Position numbers and translations under genes: made by a program. The notes beneath the pieces are model-generated. The model saw nothing but the letters and a program-made list of their open reading frames with translations, was not told where the DNA came from and searched no databases. Below are positions 1-11,745 of a stretch of 64,000 nt of DNA, piece after piece (within the stretch, counting starts at the first letter, position 1; the number at the start of each line of letters is the position of its first letter). The DNA comes from Chionis minor (lineage: Eukaryota > Chordata > Aves > Charadriiformes > Chionididae): the NCBI GenBank assembly GCA_013398295.1, contig VZSF01011137.1, forward strand, positions 755,716-819,715. Direction: 5' to 3'.

Positions 1-1100
1 GTGGTACCTGCGATGCTCTCCCAGACTCTGCTGGTGCTCACTGAAACTGAGCGCTTCCTTAGTTTTGGTAAATGTCTGTGGGGATTCGGGAAAACGGGTT
101 GGAGTAATTTTTATTTAGACAGGGGGTTGAAAACTTCATTTGCCACCCCTTAAATAAGACGACCACAATCTAGCCCAAAAGAGACAAGAACCCTAATTGA
201 AAAGTCATTCTCCTCCCATCCAGCATCTCAGAGGAGCTTTATACTCCATTTTCTGGCCTTTTATATCCTTGACGAGCCTTTTCCCTGAAGTGGTCAAGCT
301 GGCTGTGGGGACAGTAAACTCCACTTTAAAGCTTGTCACCTACCAGACTGCTAATTCATAGAAATAAAAGGCCTAAGCATGTTAAAAAATGTCAGCCCTT
401 GAATAATACTTTGATTTGACGCAGAAGCATCTCCATTATTGTTCCCAAATTTAAATCCTGATTTGTCTTTTGCCAACTACTTCAAACAGAGCTACTTACT
501 GAAAAAAATCTAGAACCGTGGAAAATATTTCATAGAAACTTGTATGGCCTATCCAAGGCAGCTCAAGTAACTGAACTATTTCCTCCCTAGAACCTGCCAA
601 GACAAATAGTCTGTGTCATAAGATACGGATCCACATCTCAGACTAGAACGAAACTGAGATGAGAGCAACAAGAGAGAAAATGAACGTAGTCCAGTTATTG
701 GAGCTCTGAAGCAGCAGAACAGACGACCATGATATGTTGCTCACATCATTAAATATGCTTTAATGCAGACAGTTGTGTTTTAAGAGGATCCTCTGGTTGG
801 AGCCATGTAACATGGGCCATCAAACTTCACCTTGAACTCCCCCTCCGGAGCCTGGGGCAGTGCTCTGGCTTAAGGGCACAGCCTGTGCTAGGATAACACC
901 TTTTTGTCTCTGTCTTGACTGAAAGCCCCAGAAGGCTGTTGTTTCACCTGAGGGCTTGTTTTTAGGGGTGTTCCACCTCAAATGAGAAGCGTGCCTCATT
1001 TCTTGGCGTTTGCCTTACTCAACCTTTCAGCCACTGCCCCCTGCAAACCCCACAGCTTAGTTTCAGCACAGAATAAAACGCACAAATAAAAAAAAAATAA
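1..1100. other. Single-copy noncoding DNA, no gene seen
   Basis: AT-rich DNA with frequent stops in all frames. I see no repeat family, RNA gene or convincing exon. The stretch 360-430 has loose resemblance to degraded amniote repeats but not enough to name one. Confidence 0.5.
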
Positions 1101-1362
1101 TCCTCAAGGGTCCAATCCCACAAGGGTCCTTATGAACCCTCGTGTAGGACACAGAAATCCACCGGCAGCCTCAGAAGGAGCCCTGCTTCGGTACGCGCGT
1201 CCCAGCCTGAAAACCACCGCTGGAGCCTCCGGTGCTCTCAAGGGGGACACGGCCGCCACTTGCCCTCCAGCTCCAGCACAGACAAGCCTTCTTCTGCTCT
1301 CCCTCCCGGCTTTCCCCAGCAATCTTTTCCTCTCCTTACCAGATGCTGCAAGTGCTGTTGCA

Positions 1363-1388
1363 AATAATAATAAAATAATAATAATAAT
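1363..1388. repeat. Imperfect (AAT)n microsatellite
   Basis: About eight AAT/ATA units, interrupted once by an extra A, lie directly downstream of a short CpG-containing patch (1180-1260). A simple repeat; no function inferred. Confidence 0.8.
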
Positions 1389-1499
1389 CAAACAAACCCA
1401 CCCTAACCCCCTTAAACGCTTATTTTGAACATCTCACACAAAAGATGCTCTTTGGCCCAAGGGGGTCACAAATCAATTGGCGGTTTTTGAGCGGAGTAT

Positions 1500-2140
1500 C
1501 CATAGCATTCCACATAGGCTGTAGCAACTTAAAACTGTACAGAATGAGCTGGGGCTGTTTTGTCACCATTTATTATGTTGATCGTGTATTTATTCCTTGA
1601 AGCAGGATTCTGCTTAATGTTCTGTGCTTTGAAAAAGCCTGGCAGCTGGTGTAAATGAGTTATAGACCCATTTGCCACCAAATCAAAGCCCAGAGCCAGA
1701 TCAAAGCCAGATAAAAAAAAATCTTTCTTCTGTCACAGACTGGATGGCTTCTTCTCTGCCCTGTAAATAAAATTGATATTATTTCATCCAACTTCTATTT
1801 TCTCCTGATCAAAATATGATTATGTCTAATGCTATCCTGTCCAGGGCACTGAAGTTATACGAGATGTGAAAGCTTATTGATGTATTCAATTACTGGATGC
1901 TGCTCCATTGTCTGCTGAGCAGAGATGCTCAGTTATCGGTCCTTTAGAGCTGTACATTTCTGCCTAACAAAGTCATAACTCCCGCAATTACCTGCCTGAT
2001 GGATGGAAAACAGAAATATCTCACGAGTCCAATGCTGTTATCGGCTCTTCTCCATCTCTAAAATGGCTTTATATTAATGAGATTAGGGCTGTGAAAGAGG
2101 TATCACAAGATTTAATTATTTATATTTTTCTTCCTATGGT
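1500..2140. promoter_or_regulatory. Candidate conserved noncoding element (composition only)
   Basis: A 640-bp AT-rich, CpG-poor block without open frames or recognisable repeats. It contains an E-box CAGCTG (1643-1648), GATA-like AGATAA near 1709, and homeodomain-type sites ATTAATGAGATTA (about 2072-2084) and TAATTATTTA (about 2112-2122). This texture is common in deeply conserved enhancers of developmental gene deserts. Conservation itself cannot be seen from one sequence, so this is inference from composition and motif density. Confidence 0.25.
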
Positions 2141-5100
2141 AGCAACACGCTCATGTTTCTTGATCTGCATAACAATTTTTCTGTAGCACAGCAGTTCCAC
2201 AGCAAGAACTGGATGAAATGTGAAAAGCAATGAAACGTAACCTTTCCACGGGCTTACATGTCTCTCTTCTCGCCAGCCAGCCACCGAACCCACACCCCGC
2301 GACGGCTGTCACCAGGACCCTCCGCAGCTCTGCCGCTGAAAATAAGCGACACCCTTGCATTTAATGAGGCTGAAACTCACAGGCTGAGCTCTCAGGTGCT
2401 GGGGGCTGCAGGTATCCACACTATTTATAAACGTGCCGAGTATCGGTGACGTTCTACTCCCTGTGGCTGCCCAGCAGCAACTGCCCGTGCTTTACACGGG
2501 GCCGAGTGACGAGCTGGCACAGGCAGAACCCCGCTCTCCAGGCGCCAGCGCCCTCTCACCGCTGCGCGTTTCCGCAGAAATCTAGTTGGAGGTGATCTGG
2601 CCACCAGGGCTGTGGTTTTACCCGTGCCTTGGGCTTGCAAGAGATTTTTTTTTTCCCCATCAAACAGAAGCCCCTTCTCTTTCTACAGCTTATTCTGATG
2701 AGATGGGCAAGGAGAGGCATTTTCCGCACCGTTGTTCCGGGTTGCCATCCCTGCAGCAAGCACCGAGCTCTTAACAGAAACGATATAGCTGGGATACAAC
2801 ACAACTGCCCTACAGGCTGTCGAGGTCGGGTTTATGTTTATTATTTGCGTTACACAAAAAAAGCATTTTGGCTTTGTCATCGTTAAACAGAGCAAGTTTC
2901 AGTCCCACAAGGAAGGAGTTATTGTGGGAGTGAAGCACCTACACAAGGAAGTAAAGCAACCTGAAAAAAAACCCGGTCCAAACTGGGCTGTTAAGAAATG
3001 CTGCTGCTGCCCGAGGCGCGCAGGCAAAATATTGAACTGAGACACTAAATTTTCCCTCCTTAACATTTAGAAATAGGTGATCGGGGCCGGGTGCAGCCCA
3101 GGGCGCAGTTTGCTGCCGAGGCTCCCTCAGCCCGCCGGGAGCCATCAGATCACCGAGCAGCTCCTTCTGCCACTCCCGACTGCGTCGTGCGCGCCGTTGG
3201 TGACATTTCATCCATCATCCTCCGCTCCCAGGAGGCAGAATTACGGCGCTCCCCGAAGTGACCGCACGGCCCCACGTCCCGCCGCTCCTCCCACCCACTC
3301 CTCCCCGTCCCGCTGCCGTCCTTCCGACAAAAAGGGCTGAAGCGTCACTGCCACACAGATGATTTCCAGCAGCATTTCTCCCTCTCAGCTCATCGTTCTG
3401 TAGCAGCCTGACTGCTGCCACCCTCCTTTATCACACACAGCGGATGACAGCAGTAATCTGTGGTTCAGAGTTGCCTGTTTTATAAAATCTTAGCCTGGTG
3501 CAAGCAGCACTGCTCGGTATCGCTGGCATAAAGCTCGAGATACCCACACCAATGCTGGAGATCCTTCCCCTTTAGGCCCCAAATTTCTTTTGGATGCACT
3601 AATATAGCATTTTTGCCAGCATTCAGTCTGCTGTAACCTTTAAGGAGGGAGATCTGTTACACTTAAGATCTATACTGCATTTCATACAGAAAAGCAAAAC
3701 GAGAATTTTTCAGATCAGAGCAGTGAAAGCAGGATAGATGAAATCCTGGGACAACAGCTTGGAAGACTAGACCTCTGCCTTTATTTAATGATTAATCTCT
3801 TTGGACTTGTACTTTTCTCCATACCTCAAATACTGTTTTCCTTCTTTGCTCAGGAGCCCGTAACTCTACTGTAAGAAACTACGAATCGAGATAGTTCGTC
3901 GGTATTTGTTTGGAAAGCGTATGTTATCATGTGAAGTGGAACTACTTATGACATTTTCAGAAAGCTATGAATAATCACACATCATTAAAACTGTTGATTG
4001 AAACAGTGTTTTGCCATGACATTTTTAATCCATGGCATAAGTAAATGCAAGGTCTCCATAGCAAAAGGAAAAAAACCTCCCAAAACCTGAGAGTATTATA
4101 CCCTAAAGTGTTCTGCCTGCTGTACCCTAGGTGCAAAATAACGCAAAGGAAGGCATTGCTGACAAAGCCAATAGCAAAACTTCCATTGATTTCAGTGGGA
4201 TCATGTTTACTCCAGTTGTGGCCATTTCCTAAGGAATAAAGAGCATATGTTGCCTTTGGAAGGGTGCTCAAGGCTCCTTTCTATCACACGTAGAATCTTT
4301 CAATAGCTCTACATTCTTTGTGTTAAAAAGCTGCTTTATTTTGCTGAATTCAGAATATCAGCCTACTCTCTGTTAAAAAAAACAAAATCCCAAAACAGTA
4401 GTTTCACATAATGTACATGCTGGGAATAAATCCGTGGTTTTATGATATTGTTAAGACCCAGGAGCGTGAGAAACTGAAGGAATAAAATTGAGGCAGCACA
4501 AAGCTCAGGAGAACTGGCGTACCAGAATATGGAACAAGTTCTCCTCATACCCCACGTGGTGGGAGCTGAGAGATTTATCCCCTCTGCAGGCAACACCTCC
4601 TGCACAGGAGCTCGGTACGTCTGAAACACAGGCTGCCATTCCAAACGGCCCAGGAAACCGTCCTGCCGAACACCAAGATCCTGCTTATTTCCAAACATGC
4701 CTACTGTGAGCAGGAAAGCCCTAGGAAGAGGCAGTCATTTCCAGCCTGGTTTCTTAGTGACCAAGAGGAAGGAAGCAAAGTACATTATAGGCAATAGTGT
4801 TTCGTACCCGGCATGCCAGGCAGTGCTACTTCAAGAAAGGTTCCTTCCTGTAAAGCTAAATCTGACTTTTTTTAGTAAATAAACTACTAACAGAGATGTG
4901 TGTGGCTAACACTTCAGAAAAAAACAATTAGAAAAAACTAATCAGTGAAGAACATGACCCAAATTCTACTGGAAAGAAGGGCATCTTGCTACAGGAGCTA
5001 TCCCGAGGAGACCAATCCCCACCTCGTCTGCAAAATCTCTGTCCTCTGCTAGAAACGTTTTCAGCCAGTACCCAAAGCACTCTGCCACCTAGACGTCAGA

Positions 5101-6740
5101 GAGGACGCCACCGGCCAGGCACCTTTTCCTTGCCTCCTAAGCCCATTTCTCTAGTAGAGCTACATGCCCTGGTGTTCTGCACTTCCTTTGGGGAGGGGAG
5201 GTTGCGCAAGCGCAGCAAACAGCTGGTCCGACTGAAGCTTTGAACCTTACCACAAGTTCAGGCTCCTCCTGGACCTACCTACTTGCCCGCACCCCAGCTC
5301 CTGGTCCTTTTTCACTCTGAGTTGCTCTTCCCATCACTCTTAGCCCTGCTCACCTCCCAGCAACGCCACCACGAGCTGGCCACAGCTTTGAGACAACAGT
5401 GGCCGTCCGCACACACGCACATGAGATGCGAGCTTGCCGAAGACAGAATTTAAGTCCCTACATCTTTCTCCTAAGAAACCAAAGCCAAGCATTTCTTTAA
5501 ACAGAAAAACAAAGACAAATCCTGTTCAATTCCAAATTAAAGCATGCTCAGCCAGAGTGTAACGGCGTTGGAGCGCTTCAGGCTGGATGGTATTGCTCAA
5601 ACTCTTTTGCTCCATCACTGCCACACTCAAAGCATGGCCAGAAAGCCGTGTCCTATCCTCCTAGGCCTGCAAATATTTACAGTATTTATCTGAATAACAC
5701 ACGTTTATTCTCCATGAGACAAGGACATCACTGAATGAGGACACAGTATCTGCCCAATTTCAAAGGGCTACACTAGACCACTATAGGAGCATTCAATTTT
5801 GACCTGAAGAAAAAGCACGGTTTCTCACTGGGCTTTCTGGCTAACTTTCACAGGAAACTTTGGTCCAAGACAGACAACTAATGAACTTCCTCTCCAGCTG
5901 GTAAAAGCTTGCCAAAATTACAAGCAGCTGAAAATGGCTGACCGATGCTTCCCAGTGTTGCTGTTTTCACCTTGCACATGAGGCCAATTTACATATTCTA
6001 AGAAGAAATCCCCTCTGAGAATTTCTCAACATCCTGCATTTATCCATCTGATGGCTCAGACAAAATTGCCCCAAAACAGTCTCTGCTATCAAGTAGCAGC
6101 CTGTGCAGGTGGCTCGTATTAAATCCTGTATTCTAAATTTTTGAAAGTCATTTGACTTCTCGGTTATTTTTGAAGGCCAACAGCAAAGTTACAGGTGTGT
6201 CTGGTTCCTGTATGTAAGAAGGTGCGAGATATGACAATATCTTGAGGTGAATTAAAGAAGAGAAATGCACACACTGAAGTAAATCCTCACTGATGCCTTC
6301 TGTATGCCACTCATTTCAGACCTAATCCAAAATCCACTGAATTCAGAAGAATCATATTCATTATATTTGGATAAAGCCATTCATGAAAAATACTTCTGCT
6401 TCCAAGCATGCTCTGATTAAACATAATAATACAGCCACATCTCACGAGCAGCAAATAGTCAAAGCAAACAATTTACAAGCTTTATTTACAAGATCTATGC
6501 AGTGAATACCAAGGAACGAATAATCCCTTTGCTGAAATCAGGGTCAACTCACACATCAGAGGGACAGAAAACCAAGACTAAATCGGGAGTGGATTCATTT
6601 TCACTACATGGTTTAGCCAGCTCCCAGTATGAACTGGCTGGACAGAAGCTGCACTGGTTTTGGCTTCATTTGATTTGGATTATTTTATGGCACCGCCGGA
6701 AATCTGGTTTTGGACAGAGGAATCTAAGCTTTAAAAATCT
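2141..6740. other. Noncoding DNA, mixed composition, no gene recognised
   Basis: Contains a moderately CpG-rich stretch (about 3060-3320) and otherwise AT-rich single-copy DNA. The open frames here are short, overlap on both strands and show no domain signature. Around 4177-4205 a segment resembles the 'cattgatttcagtggg' near-palindrome common in old amniote repeats, and 6318-6345 has a similar weak likeness. Neither is long enough to classify. Confidence 0.4.
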
Positions 6741-6779
6741 ATAGCCCTTCCCCCCCGAAATTCCTTTTTCCCCCCAGAG

Positions 6780-7100
6780 CATCATGAAAGAGCACGGCAG
6801 GCGGCAGCAGGAAGGGCCCTACACCCCAAAGGAGTGGCTGCCTGTGCGGCGCGGGAACTGCCGCGGGACCCTGCCCGACCCGGCCACCGCCGGCAGCGAG
6901 CGACGAGCGCTCAACACGGGCAGCGAGGACCGGCTGGCCTGCCCAGCCCTGCCCAAAATGGCTGCTCATTGCCTGGTACAAAAGCCTATGAATCCCGCAG
7001 AAGTGTCGTCCGAGGTGCCAAAGAGACGCAGGACGCGCGGCTGCCGGGGGCCGTCTGCTGGACCCCGCGCGTCGCTGCTCTCCTCCCTTCACGCACTTCA
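6780..7100. promoter_or_regulatory. CpG-rich patch, possible small CpG island
   Basis: Dense CpG dinucleotides run from about 6840 to 7075 inside otherwise AT-rich DNA, with several GCGC, CGCG and CCGG steps. Open frames of 99-133 codons lie on both strands, which GC-rich DNA produces by default; none has a recognisable domain or a convincing splice context. It could be an orphan CpG island or promoter-like element. No TATA box or initiator could be assigned. Confidence 0.3.
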
Positions 7101-9250
7101 TGGTGTCCTTCTCCACTGGCAACTGCTTTTTAGAGCTGCTGGCTTCCGTGAGTTTTTAGCATATTCATTAAAAAGCTTGGACTAAACCTGCTGCCTTTCT
7201 GCCAAGCAGATCTGTGTATGAAAGTAGTGTCAGTGGGGGAGATATTTATTTGGAAAAAAAAAATAAAAATCAACCTTTCAAGCTTCTATTGCCCAGTGAA
7301 ATGTTCAAACAACCTCAGATGTCAAATAGTTCAACAGAACAGAGGGGAAACTTTATTCCCGTTTACGTAAGCACTACTCCTCTTGTAGTTTAACCCAGAG
7401 GTGAAGTCTGAGACTTCTGGATTTGTTTACTGGCTGAAAGGAAAGTTTAGATGACCATTTCATCCTTGGAAAATAGTCTGATAAAGCAGTCAAGTACACA
7501 TCTCCCTTATAAGCACAGCTCTCAGAAAGCAGTATGACTACTTGGCTTATGCAGATTAATTTTTTAAGTGGGCAATTTTATTTCTGCCACGGCACGTGAT
7601 GCGATACTGGTCGCTGCTGTAAACTAGCATTCCCGGGATGCTGAGTTACAATCCACTACACCTGTTGCAAGTCCAACCTAACTTGCTCTAGAAATGTCAG
7701 CGAGAGGCAAAACTCATTAGCTATTAAATATTGTCCCAAAAGTAATTAAAAGTATCAATGATACTGCATGCCCAGTCTGAAGCCGTAAAAATAAGTCATA
7801 GAAACAGAACATGGTGAATAGCTGGATTTCAGAGATTTCTTCGCACAATAACAATATTTATTTCAACTCCTTCAATATAAAATGAAAGCTGTAGCACTTC
7901 CAAAAACATAGTTAGCGCTCAACAGCAGCACCTGCTTATGCGCTTCTCTTCTGAATGCCAAATTCACAGGCAGGAAATCTTTAAACTCATTTAACTTTAC
8001 AATTTTAACAAAATAAGAACTGAACCCATGCCAGATCTGAAAAACATCTAAATTTGGTTCAAGTTCAGTGAAATAATCACATTTGATTTGTTTGCACTGA
8101 AATACTGCCTTTGACTCAGCTCTCTTGCGGTATAGATGGTCATAAATTTTAAGCCCCGAGAGGTTTTTATAGTGTCATCCTTTTTAAACACCAATATTCT
8201 GCTTTGCAATGCTTCCCCCCAAAATCTCACAAGCCATAATGTTCTTAACCGCAAAGTCAGTTTGAGGGGATGCAGTTCTTAAAATGAGCCTCTATTAAAA
8301 TTCCTTGCAACCGGATCACAGTATCTGGCAGTATTAGCAATAATCATCAAACCCAGCCAAAACCCCTTTGACAGAAATCTGGGGGTTTGACCAGAGAGAA
8401 TATTTATGAAAAGTATGCGGTTTTATTTTAAAGGAGCTTTCCTCGGAGAAAGAACTTGCTCTGATTGCTTTTGGTTTACAAAAACAAGAAGTTGACATTT
8501 TCTGCAGGAAGTACAGCATTTTCTGATTAGCTCTAATAGCCACCGTTGGGAGATGCTGCAATTTATCCCAGCATTTGAAGTGGCTGAGCGTCATTAATTG
8601 CTATTCACCGGGGTGTTCGAGGCACTTGGTACCTGGGAAAGATGGCAGTAAAGATGGGAGCTAGAAATCAGCCTGCAGGCCAGGACGGAGCAAAACACTT
8701 CAGTGCCCGGCTGAGGGCTGAGCTGAGCAAACACGAACCGCCCGTGTTTTGCTGACCTGGCGTTGTGCTTCACACACTTCGAGTGTGAGTTGAAGCCTCT
8801 GCTAGCAAAACAGGCAGCCATTATTTGGTTTCTTCATTTCAAAAGCTAGGCATCTTTTTCATGCATAAAGCGCCACGAGAAAGTTTCCCAAATTTTTTTT
8901 TCCCCCCCTGTACCACTCTCTTCTCTCTCCCCATTTCTCAAAAACACTCCCTCCAAACTAAATACGTCTCAGTCTGCATTAAAAACACATAATTTCGTTA
9001 CCCTGGTAAACCAGATCTTGATAATGCCAAAGCTACAGCAATATGTAATTCTTGTCAAAAGAGTCACTTATTTCATTTCCCATCCTCAGAGACACACTCT
9101 CTAAGTCGCTTTCTGATGGAAACAAATGAAGACGATGATTTATCTTGAATAATAAAGCACCTGCAGCTGTTTGCAGCATTTAGAATGATGGCTTATCATT
9201 AGCAGAAACGCTTCTATATTCCAAGCAGCCTACATGCCTCGCAGGTAGGA
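7101..9250. other. AT-rich single-copy DNA, no gene recognised
   Basis: Stops are frequent in every frame. Only a T/C homopolymer junction (about 8896-8908) stands out. No transposon end, RNA gene or exon supported by splice signals was seen. Confidence 0.45.
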
Positions 9251-9254
9251 CGCC

Positions 9255-9325
9255 AGGGTCTGTGTCATTTACCTCAGTTTCCCATCGTTTTCCAAGAACG
9301 AGGATATCAAGGATGCAGCACATAC
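9255..9325 (+). repeat. Possible MIR-like SINE remnant
   Basis: The text 'cctcagtttcccatc' (about 9272-9286), followed by an 'acgaggatatc'-like segment, resembles the 3' part of MIR/CORE-SINE elements, where 'cctcagtttcccatctgtaaaat' precedes 'gaggataat'. The likeness covers only about 60 bp and could be chance. Orientation is taken from that alignment. Confidence 0.3.
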
Positions 9326-9410
9326 ACCACCTGCCCAGGAGTCTGGATCTGCTCTAGACAGCAGCCTTGGAGTCAGCCCCCTCTGCCCCCCGAGCATCAA
9401 CGGGAGAGGT

Positions 9411-9456
9411 TTCCTTCGGATTGAGTCACTTTGGATTGAGTTTCCTTTGGATTGAG
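9411..9456. repeat. Three-copy 15-16 bp tandem repeat
   Basis: Three consecutive units end in GGATTGAG (9411-9425, 9426-9440, 9441-9456); units 2 and 3 share CTTTGGATTGAG and unit 1 differs at one position of it. The repeat borders the next CpG-rich patch. It looks like local replication slippage. Confidence 0.8.
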
Positions 9457-9740
9457 CGGGGCGCAGCCCGCTCCACAGCTGGCCAGCGGTGAGCGCCAAG
9501 GAGCTTCAGCGGGGACTCGAACGGCCCCTGCGCAGGCAGATACTGCCCAAGCTGGCAAAGCCAGCAACTGTTGGGGTTGGGTTTGCCCGTTCTCCACAGT
9601 CCCCGCAAGGCCCGACCTGTGCCCGTCTCCCTCGGTGGCCCCCGGCAGCCTCACGCCGGGCAGCGGGACGTGGGGCTCCGCCGGCCGCTGGCACCGAGCT
9701 GCGGCAGCCTTCACCCTGCCGTCGTGCAGCCAGGAGCTCG
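9450..9740. promoter_or_regulatory. CpG-rich patch
   Basis: GC-rich DNA with many CpG and CCGG steps. Several frames stay open across it on both strands (up to 132 codons), as expected from its composition. No domain, splice-site pair or promoter motif was recognised. It may be an orphan CpG island. Confidence 0.3.
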
Positions 9741-10209
9741 ACTTCATTCAAAATAGATCAACTCATTACAGAAAACAGGAGAGCAAATTGCACGGGAATG
9801 AGTGTGGGATTTTCAAGGGAGTTAACGCGCTCTAAAACACCACGAAGCTCCGGTATGACTAGAAAGGATGAACTTGCAGCAGTATAATTTACAATTTAGA
9901 AAGTTCAAATAATTACACATGAATTGCTAAAATATTCATTAAGCGAACACAAGATCCCTTTGCTTTATAGAACGGCTTAGTTCCTCAGCCATTCCATAAA
10001 CACAGCCAGGTGAACCGGTTACCCGTCACCACCATCCAAGTCTTTGGTGATTTGTTGAGAAATAAAAACTCCATCCAGTTGGCGTTTCACATGGCTGCGG
10101 CTTTGAGTCAGCGTTATCTCCGGCTGTAAACTCACAAGTTACAGCTCCAGTGCAAAGTTAATAGTAGATCAATTACTATAACTACAATTAACAAGATCAG
10201 TAACAGGTT

Positions 10210-11745
10210 AGCAATCACGCGTTTTTCCTCTTGGGACAAAGTGCCTGCATAGATGCAGCTCAACCGGACCCAGAGCTGGGGCAGCGAGGTGACCGTCAGG
10301 CAGGGTCAGGGCACCGGGGTGAGCACAGAGGAGCTTTTCCCCCTTCCCCACCTCAGCCCGACCCCCGGCTCTGCCCGGGACGGACGGGAACCGGCGCACA
10401 AACCCAACCAAGTGGATTCGCGCCGCGCTACGGCATGAAACGCCGCTGCCCCAGGAACGCGCCTGCGGAAGGAGCTGCGGCCGCCGGCGGCTTCAGTGCG
10501 CTGGGAGCCACGTGTGGCGCTGCCTCCCCGGGCACCCTGCACAGCTCTGGCTTCTCCAACTCTCAGCTTATTTCAGCTTTGCCACCTCTGCCTTCCATTT
10601 CCTCCTGCCCAGGAAAGGATATTCCCAATTCCGCTCTCCCACTCTTTTGCCCTCCCCAGCCTCTGCTCCTGCCGAGCAGCAGTACTCGCAGGGACACGCC
10701 AGAGGACATCTCGCTGCCCTACCCGTCCGTCCCCACATCTGGTGGCATGCTGGAGCGTGCTCCTCAGCCCGATGCATCTCCGCTGCGTGCCATGCGCCGC
10801 GCATCACCATCCCAGCCCACAACGCGCTCTCCCAGGAGACGTGAGGAATGGAGGGGGCGACTGCCCGACCTCCTTTCGGCAGCAGGAGGCTCCGTGCTGT
10901 GGAGGAGGGGAGCGGCTTTGGACAAACATGACCAGTTCTCCCCAGACAGCTCCGGAAGATTGTGGAAGTGCCACCAGACACACAGGAGCAACAGTCTGCA
11001 GATAGCAAGATACCGCGCTCCCTTGCCAAAAGGCTGATTTTAGTAGCCAGGAGGTCACCTGGCTGTATTTGCGCTTTCAAGCCAGGGCATGGGAGAAAAG
11101 CAGGGAGCTTCCGTTCAACAGCCTGGCGGTCTACTGGTGGTCCTCTCCTGCTGCCTCTGCCGTCCCCTCCCATGGCAAGGTGGGGCCTCTGGAGGCACTT
11201 GCTGGTCCTGGAGCCTCTACGCACTGGGCTTCCAGCCTCCAGGTGCACCGTCAGGGCTCCCGCGGGAGAAGCCAGCAGTGCTGCTCGCTCCTGGGTCAGC
11301 GCTGGCCTCCGGCCACCCTTCCGGCCAAAGCCCCCAGGTACACAAGCCGCAGTCTCCGATCTGCGGGAGATCCCAGAGTCTCCGAGTCTCTGGGATCTCC
11401 CGCAGAGCCAACGGCAGCGCTGGCCATCTCCATCAGCCTTACAGCAGCCCCCCACGGGCAGAGAGGGGGACAGGCTCCTGGAGAGGCGCGAGAGGCAGTG
11501 CAGGACCACCGCTTCTCCAGGATGCTTTATGGAAACCAACCTCAGCGCTGGGAAAGGAGTGGAGCCTCACGGGCAAATCTCTCGGGCCACATCCAGGAGC
11601 TGAGGGAACGGCGCCTCTCCCTTGCGTGGTGCTTGGAGACAGCTACGCTCATACAGGAGTTCAGTGAAACCGATTTACGCTGCCACCACCACCATGTGAT
11701 GGAGCAAACTCTCCTTCCTCTGCTCCCCTCCACAGAAACATGAAA
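10210..11745. other. GC-rich block with long overlapping open frames on both strands
   Basis: Open frames run on the + strand at 10231-11037 (268 codons) and 11069-11743 (224 codons) and on the - strand at 10568-11539 (323 codons). The predicted peptides are rich in Ser, Pro, Arg, Gly and Ala and show no signal peptide, membrane segment, zinc-finger spacing or catalytic motif. The frames overlap extensively, so at most one strand could code. I judge them composition-driven, although 323 codons is longer than I would expect in a patch this short. A perfect hairpin (11361-11405) lies inside. An unspliced noncoding RNA or CpG-rich regulatory block is equally possible. Confidence 0.2.
11361..11405. 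repeat. Perfect inverted repeat, 18-bp arms with 9-nt loop
   Basis: The left arm CTGCGGGAGATCCCAGAG (11361-11378) and right arm (11388-11405) are exact reverse complements around the spacer TCTCCGAGT. A nested alternative pairing exists, because CCGCAG just upstream (about 11348-11353) can pair with CTGCGG at the start of the left arm. TCTCCGA occurs both just before the left arm and in the loop. It could extrude as a cruciform or fold in RNA. The paired stem is shorter than a usual pre-miRNA and lacks mismatches, so I do not call a microRNA. Confidence 0.85.

Noticed and set aside
4177..4205. Amniote repeat resembling 'cattgacttcaatggg'
   Set aside because: Only about 25 bp of likeness, too short to name an element; mentioned only in the regional entry.
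11361..11405. MicroRNA precursor
   Set aside because: The 18-bp stem is too short and perfectly paired, lacking the usual roughly 30-bp imperfect stem.
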